Below, in pieces: positions 6,407 through 10,024 of a stretch of 10,024 nt of DNA. A model generated the notes under the pieces. The model was not told where the DNA came from, searched no databases, and was given only the letters and a program-made list of their open reading frames with translations. Source of the stretch: Bacteroidota bacterium (GTDB lineage: Bacteria; Bacteroidota; Bacteroidia; Flavobacteriales_D; Crocinitomicaceae); the NCBI GenBank assembly GCA_024280195.1, contig JAJRQP010000115.1, positions 1 to 10,024 of the forward strand, written 5' to 3'. Made by a program: the position numbers and the translations under genes. Positions within the stretch are counted from its first letter, which is position 1. Each line of letters opens with the position of its first letter.

Positions 6407-9400
6407 ATGAAAACTAAATACACTCAAATTGGGTTGACTGCCCTTTTTTCACTTTTTCTTTCTATTGGGTTTTCCCAGAATATTCAAAAAGCAACCTTCT
6501 CTATTGCAGAGATTTCTAAATCGGCAGTTAATTTCGGTGGAACACCACAAGTTCAAGCTAATAAGGCTCGTTATTACACAATGAATATTGATGAATTAGA
6601 ACAAAAACTTGTTGGAGTCAAGCACAGAGAGCATGATAATAGTGGGTTTACTGCTCAGATTTCTTTGCCTCATCCTGATGGAACTTTTCATTTGTATAAT
6701 GTAAAAGAGAACAGTACTATGCATCCTGAATTAGGAGCAAAGTATTCAGAGATAAAGACCTATGATGCGAACGGAGCAGAAGATGCTAGTTTTGTCAAAT
6801 TGGACATTACACCTAAAGGTTTTCACGCAATGATCATGAGGCCAGGTAAAAGCACAATTTTTATTGACCCTTTATTTTTTGGTGATCGTGAGAATTATAT
6901 TGTTTACGAGAAACAAGAATTAATTACTGATAAAGTGAAGAACTGTTCATTTAACAGTGACTTAGAAAGTTTAATTAATAAAAAGGGAGCAACATCAGGT
7001 GTCGTAAAAAGTTTTGGGAGCTGTGAACTAAGAACCTACCGACTTGCTTTATCAGCGACGGTTGAATACACAACCTTTCAAGGAGGAACACAAGCTTTAG
7101 CATTAGCTGCTCAAGTCACTACGATGAATCGTGTAAATGGTGTATATGAGAAAGATATGGCAATTACGATGGTGATTATTCCAAACAACGATTTAATTGT
7201 TTTTGTGAATGAGAATGATGGGTTTACTAATGGAAGTCCTGGTTCAATGATTAATGAAAATCAAACGATTACCGATAATGTTATTGGTAATTCGAATTAT
7301 GACATTGGGCATGTTTTTGGAACCAACAGTGGTGGTCTTGCAGGACTTGGAGTAGTTTGTAATAATAGCTCTAAAGCAAGAGGAGTTACGGGTTCTTCAG
7401 CACCTACAGGAGATTCTTTTGATATTGATTATGTAGCACACGAAATGGGACATCAGTTTGGATGTAATCACACATTTAATAATTCTTGTGGCGGAAATAG
7501 AAATAACGGAACCGCATACGAACCAGGAAGTGGATCAACAATCATGGCATACGCTGGTATTTGTGCACCGAATGTTCAAAGTAATAGTGATGACCACTTC
7601 CATGGGATTAGTTTGGAAGAAATAGGGTTTGAGATAACAAGCGGAGGTCATACCTGTGAAACAATTACGGCGTTGTCTAATTCTGCACCAGTACTCGTCT
7701 CAACAAATGGAAATATTACAGTTCCTGCTAACACGCCTTTTGCACTTACAGCAACAGCAACAGATGCTGATGGAGATGTGTTAACATATAACTGGGAACA
7801 AATGAATAATGAAATTTCAACTCAATCTCCAGTATCGAACGCTACAGGAGGCCCAAACTTTAGAAGTAATTCTTCATTAACAAGTCCAACACGTTATTTT
7901 CCAAATTTAGTTGATTTAGCTAATGGAGGCCCTTTTACCTGGGAGGTCTTACCTTCTGTAACAAGAACGATGAACTTTAGAGTAACGATTAGAGATAATT
8001 CTTCTGGAGCAGGTGGTTGTAATGACCATGGTGATGTTACCCTAGCAACAGATGCAGGATCAGGCCCTTTTGTCGTTACCTACCCTACAACAACAGGAAT
8101 TATTTGGGCGGGAGCTTCCTCAGAAACCGTTACATGGGATGTTGCGAATACAGATGTGGCTCCAGTATCTTGTTCAACGGTTGATATATTTCTTTCTTTA
8201 GATGGAGGAGTAACTTACCCAACTCAACTCGCTAATGATGTTGCAAATGATGGTTCTGAACCTGTTAGTGTACCTAACGTTGCTTCTACTACAGCAAGAA
8301 TAATGGTGATTAACTCTGGAGGAACATTTTTTGATGTTTCAGATAATAATTTTGAAATCACAATGGCAACATTTGATTTTACATTATCAACTTCACCAAC
8401 ATCGGTGAATGTTTGTCAACCTACTGACGGTGTATTTAATATCAATGTTGGAGAAATTGGAGGTTTTGCAGATCCAGTAACTTTATCTGTTACGGGTGTA
8501 CCTGCAGGAGCAACCTCAAGTTTCACAACTAATCCCGTAACTCCAGTTGGAACAAGTGATTTAGTTATTTCTAATACAGGATTAGCAGCAACAGGGGTAT
8601 ATACATTAGTAATTACAGGAACGAGTAGTTCAGGGGCAAAAACAAATACAGTTACATTATCTATTGCTGGAGGTACACCAAGTGCTGTTACTCAAACATC
8701 CCCTTTGAATGGAGCAACAGGTGTCGGAACCCCAATTGATTATACTTGGTCTACAGCTCCTGAAATAGGTGTTTCATACGATATTGACATTGCATTAGAT
8801 GCGGCATTTACTTCAATTGTGGATCAAGCAACAGGTTTAACTTCTGCAATGTTTTCATCAGGAATTTCAGCACCTAATACAACATATTATTGGAGAGTTA
8901 GATCAGTAACGGGGTGTGGTGTTTCTTCTTGGTCTTCTAATTATTCTTTTACAACGGATGGTTGTTTTTCTACTATTGCAACAGACGTCCCAATTACGAT
9001 ATCGGCATCAGGGACCCCAACAATAACCTCTACAATCACAATTGCAGGGGCAGGAATAATCAATGATGTAAATGTTCTAGATTTAATAGGGAATCATTCA
9101 TGGATAAATGACTTAGTTGTTACACTAGAGAGTCCCGCAGGTACAATCGTTTCATTATGGGATCAAATTTGTAATAATGAAGATAACTTCAACTTAAGTC
9201 TTGATGATGCAGCAGCTCCCGGTGCTCTTCCTTGTCCACCAGTTGGAGGAGGAACGTACCAGCCCGCAGGGACTCTGTCTGCTTTTAACGGAGAAAGTAT
9301 TACAGGAGATTGGATATTGTCAATTTCAGATATGGTTAACCAGGATGGAGGAACTTTAACGGGATGGACATTAGAGCTATGCACAGACTTAAGTTGTTCT

Positions 9401-10024
9401 AATCCTGACTTACCTGCCATTTCAGGAGGAACAACTATTTGTGATGGTAATTCAACAACTCTAACAGTTTCTTCAGGAAACTTAAATGATGCAACTGATT
9501 GGGAATGGTACGAAACATCATGTGGGGGTGGTTTAGTTGGCACAGGAACCTCAGCTACTGTATCTCCAACTGTAAGTACTACTTATTTTGTTAGAGGAGT
9601 AGGAGGTTGTGTTATCCCTGGAGGTTGTACACAGGTTAATGTGGTTGTCAACCCTATTTACAATGAGACAGCAACTGCATCTATCTGTCAGGGTGATACG
9701 TATGTGTTTGGAACACAATCATTAACAGTTGCAGGAACATATAATGAAACATTCACTTCTCAAGCAGGTTGTGATTCTACGGTTGCATTAACATTAACAG
9801 TCAACCCTATTTACAACGAAACAGCAACTGCATCTATCTGTCAGGGTGATACGTATGTGTTTGGAACACAATCACTAACAGTTGCCGGAACATATAATGA
9901 AACATTCACCTCTCAAGCAGGTTGTGATTCTACGGTTGCATTAACATTAACAGTCAACCCTATTTACAACGAAACAGCAACTGCATCTATCTGTCAGGGT
10001 GATACGTATGTGTTTGGAACACAA
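6407..10024 (+). CDS. Secreted reprolysin-like zinc metalloprotease, multidomain (partial, C-terminus outside window)
   Basis: The frame is open for 1206 codons from the ATG at 6407 to the window end. Residues 1-23 are a signal peptide (cleaved before Gln24) and about 25-204 a propeptide. The catalytic domain (about 205-420) has the metzincin zinc site HEMGHQFGCNH: His345, His349 and His355 bind zinc and Glu346 is the catalytic base. The Met-turn is at Met380 (TIMAYAGICAP). This is M12B reprolysin-like, but Thr356 stands where animal reprolysins have Asp after the third His. Then come a PKD/cadherin-like domain (from about 425, DADGD at 453-457), an Ig-like segment (about 552-654), another beta domain (655-757), an FnIII-like domain (758-852), a proprotein-convertase P-type domain (853-992), a CHU_C-associated Ig-like domain (997-1080) and 51-aa repeats from 1081. 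It is predicted to be extracellular. A T9SS sorting domain is expected beyond the edge but not seen. The start has no Shine-Dalgarno sequence. Confidence 0.92.
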   Translation, partial: MKTKYTQIGLTALFSLFLSIGFSQNIQKATFSIAEISKSAVNFGGTPQVQANKARYYTMNIDELEQKLVGVKHREHDNSGFTAQISLPHPDGTFHLYNVKENSTMHPELGAKYSEIKTYDANGAEDASFVKLDITPKGFHAMIMRPGKSTIFIDPLFFGDRENYIVYEKQELITDKVKNCSFNSDLESLINKKGATSGVVKSFGSCELRTYRLALSATVEYTTFQGGTQALALAAQVTTMNRVNGVYEKDMAITMVIIPNNDLIVFVNENDGFTNGSPGSMINENQTITDNVIGNSNYDIGHVFGTNSGGLAGLGVVCNNSSKARGVTGSSAPTGDSFDIDYVAHEMGHQFGCNHTFNNSCGGNRNNGTAYEPGSGSTIMAYAGICAPNVQSNSDDHFHGISLEEIGFEITSGGHTCETITALSNSAPVLVSTNGNITVPANTPFALTATATDADGDVLTYNWEQMNNEISTQSPVSNATGGPNFRSNSSLTSPTRYFPNLVDLANGGPFTWEVLPSVTRTMNFRVTIRDNSSGAGGCNDHGDVTLATDAGSGPFVVTYPTTTGIIWAGASSETVTWDVANTDVAPVSCSTVDIFLSLDGGVTYPTQLANDVANDGSEPVSVPNVASTTARIMVINSGGTFFDVSDNNFEITMATFDFTLSTSPTSVNVCQPTDGVFNINVGEIGGFADPVTLSVTGVPAGATSSFTTNPVTPVGTSDLVISNTGLAATGVYTLVITGTSSSGAKTNTVTLSIAGGTPSAVTQTSPLNGATGVGTPIDYTWSTAPEIGVSYDIDIALDAAFTSIVDQATGLTSAMFSSGISAPNTTYYWRVRSVTGCGVSSWSSNYSFTTDGCFSTIATDVPITISASGTPTITSTITIAGAGIINDVNVLDLIGNHSWINDLVVTLESPAGTIVSLWDQICNNEDNFNLSLDDAAAPGALPCPPVGGGTYQPAGTLSAFNGESITGDWILSISDMVNQDGGTLTGWTLELCTDLSCSNPDLPAISGGTTICDGNSTTLTVSSGNLNDATDWEWYETSCGGGLVGTGTSATVSPTVSTTYFVRGVGGCVIPGGCTQVNVVVNPIYNETATASICQGDTYVFGTQSLTVAGTYNETFTSQAGCDSTVALTLTVNPIYNETATASICQGDTYVFGTQSLTVAGTYNETFTSQAGCDSTVALTLTVNPIYNETATASICQGDTYVFGTQ
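9647..10024 (+). repeat. In-frame 153-bp tandem repeat (51 aa per unit), at least 2.5 copies, cut by window end
   Basis: Unit 1 is 9647-9799, unit 2 is 9800-9952 and unit 3 begins at 9953, with 72 bases visible. Each unit encodes 51 residues, starting VNPIYNETATASICQGD and containing GCDSTVALTLT near the end. The two cysteines (unit positions 14 and 42) could form a disulfide in a small beta domain. Units 1 and 2 differ at 5 of 153 bases, all synonymous; the visible part of unit 3 equals unit 2. Comparable CQGD...GCDST repeats are common in long secreted Bacteroidota proteins (from memory), probably as stalk or adhesive modules. The copy number cannot be known from this window. Confidence 0.97.

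Noticed and set aside
9163..9543. Minus-strand ORF of 126 aa inside the metalloprotease gene
   Set aside because: It lies entirely antisense to the P-type and Ig-like domain coding sequence, and its proline-rich, domain-free translation is what antisense of Gly/Thr/Ser-rich coding produces.
9647..10024. Possible CRISPR array at the right edge
   Set aside because: The repeats are directly adjacent 153-bp units with no unique spacers, and they are in frame within a long coding region.
6407..10024. Possible frameshift or truncation, since the long frame has no stop in the window
   Set aside because: The frame was followed from the ATG through the zinc motif, the P-type domain and the repeats; codon positions agree at all these points and at the last base. 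It is simply cut by the window edge.

Overview
The window looks like the chromosome of an AT-rich member of the Bacteroidota, most likely Flavobacteriales. The signs are a type IX secretion (T9SS) C-terminal sorting domain, SprB-type repeats, signal peptides ending in S/G-Q, no Shine-Dalgarno sequences before the starts, and at least one good match to the Bacteroidota -7 promoter element TAnnTTTG. No tRNA, rRNA, insertion sequence, CRISPR array or phage gene was seen.

Layout, left to right: (1) a partial secreted protein of unknown function on the minus strand (1-758, its C-terminus lies outside the window). (2) Divergent from it, a complete secreted serine protease of the Achromobacter lysyl endopeptidase type, with two SprB-like repeats and a T9SS sorting domain (967-3042). 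(3) A strong bidirectional terminator (3057-3093) between convergent genes. (4) A probable two-gene minus-strand operon: a propionyl-CoA carboxylase beta-type carboxyltransferase (4582-6123) followed 18 bases later by an aldehyde dehydrogenase matching 2-aminomuconic 6-semialdehyde dehydrogenase (3121-4563). (5) An intergenic control region (6124-6406). (6) A very long secreted reprolysin-like zinc metalloprotease (6407 to the window end, still open after 1206 codons), followed by Ig-like, FnIII-like and proprotein-convertase P-type domains and a near-identical 153-bp tandem repeat cut by the window edge.

Functional reading (inference): two exported proteases that could digest external protein flank an operon suited to amino-acid catabolism. 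The dehydrogenase fits the kynurenine branch of tryptophan breakdown, and the carboxyltransferase fits propionyl-CoA from Val, Ile, Met or odd-chain substrates. Co-regulation is not shown by the sequence.

I found no clear evidence of an undescribed system. The points most worth checking are the tandem repeat whose copies differ only synonymously, the altered active-site surroundings of the lysyl endopeptidase, and the pairing of the carboxyltransferase and dehydrogenase without a biotin carboxylase.
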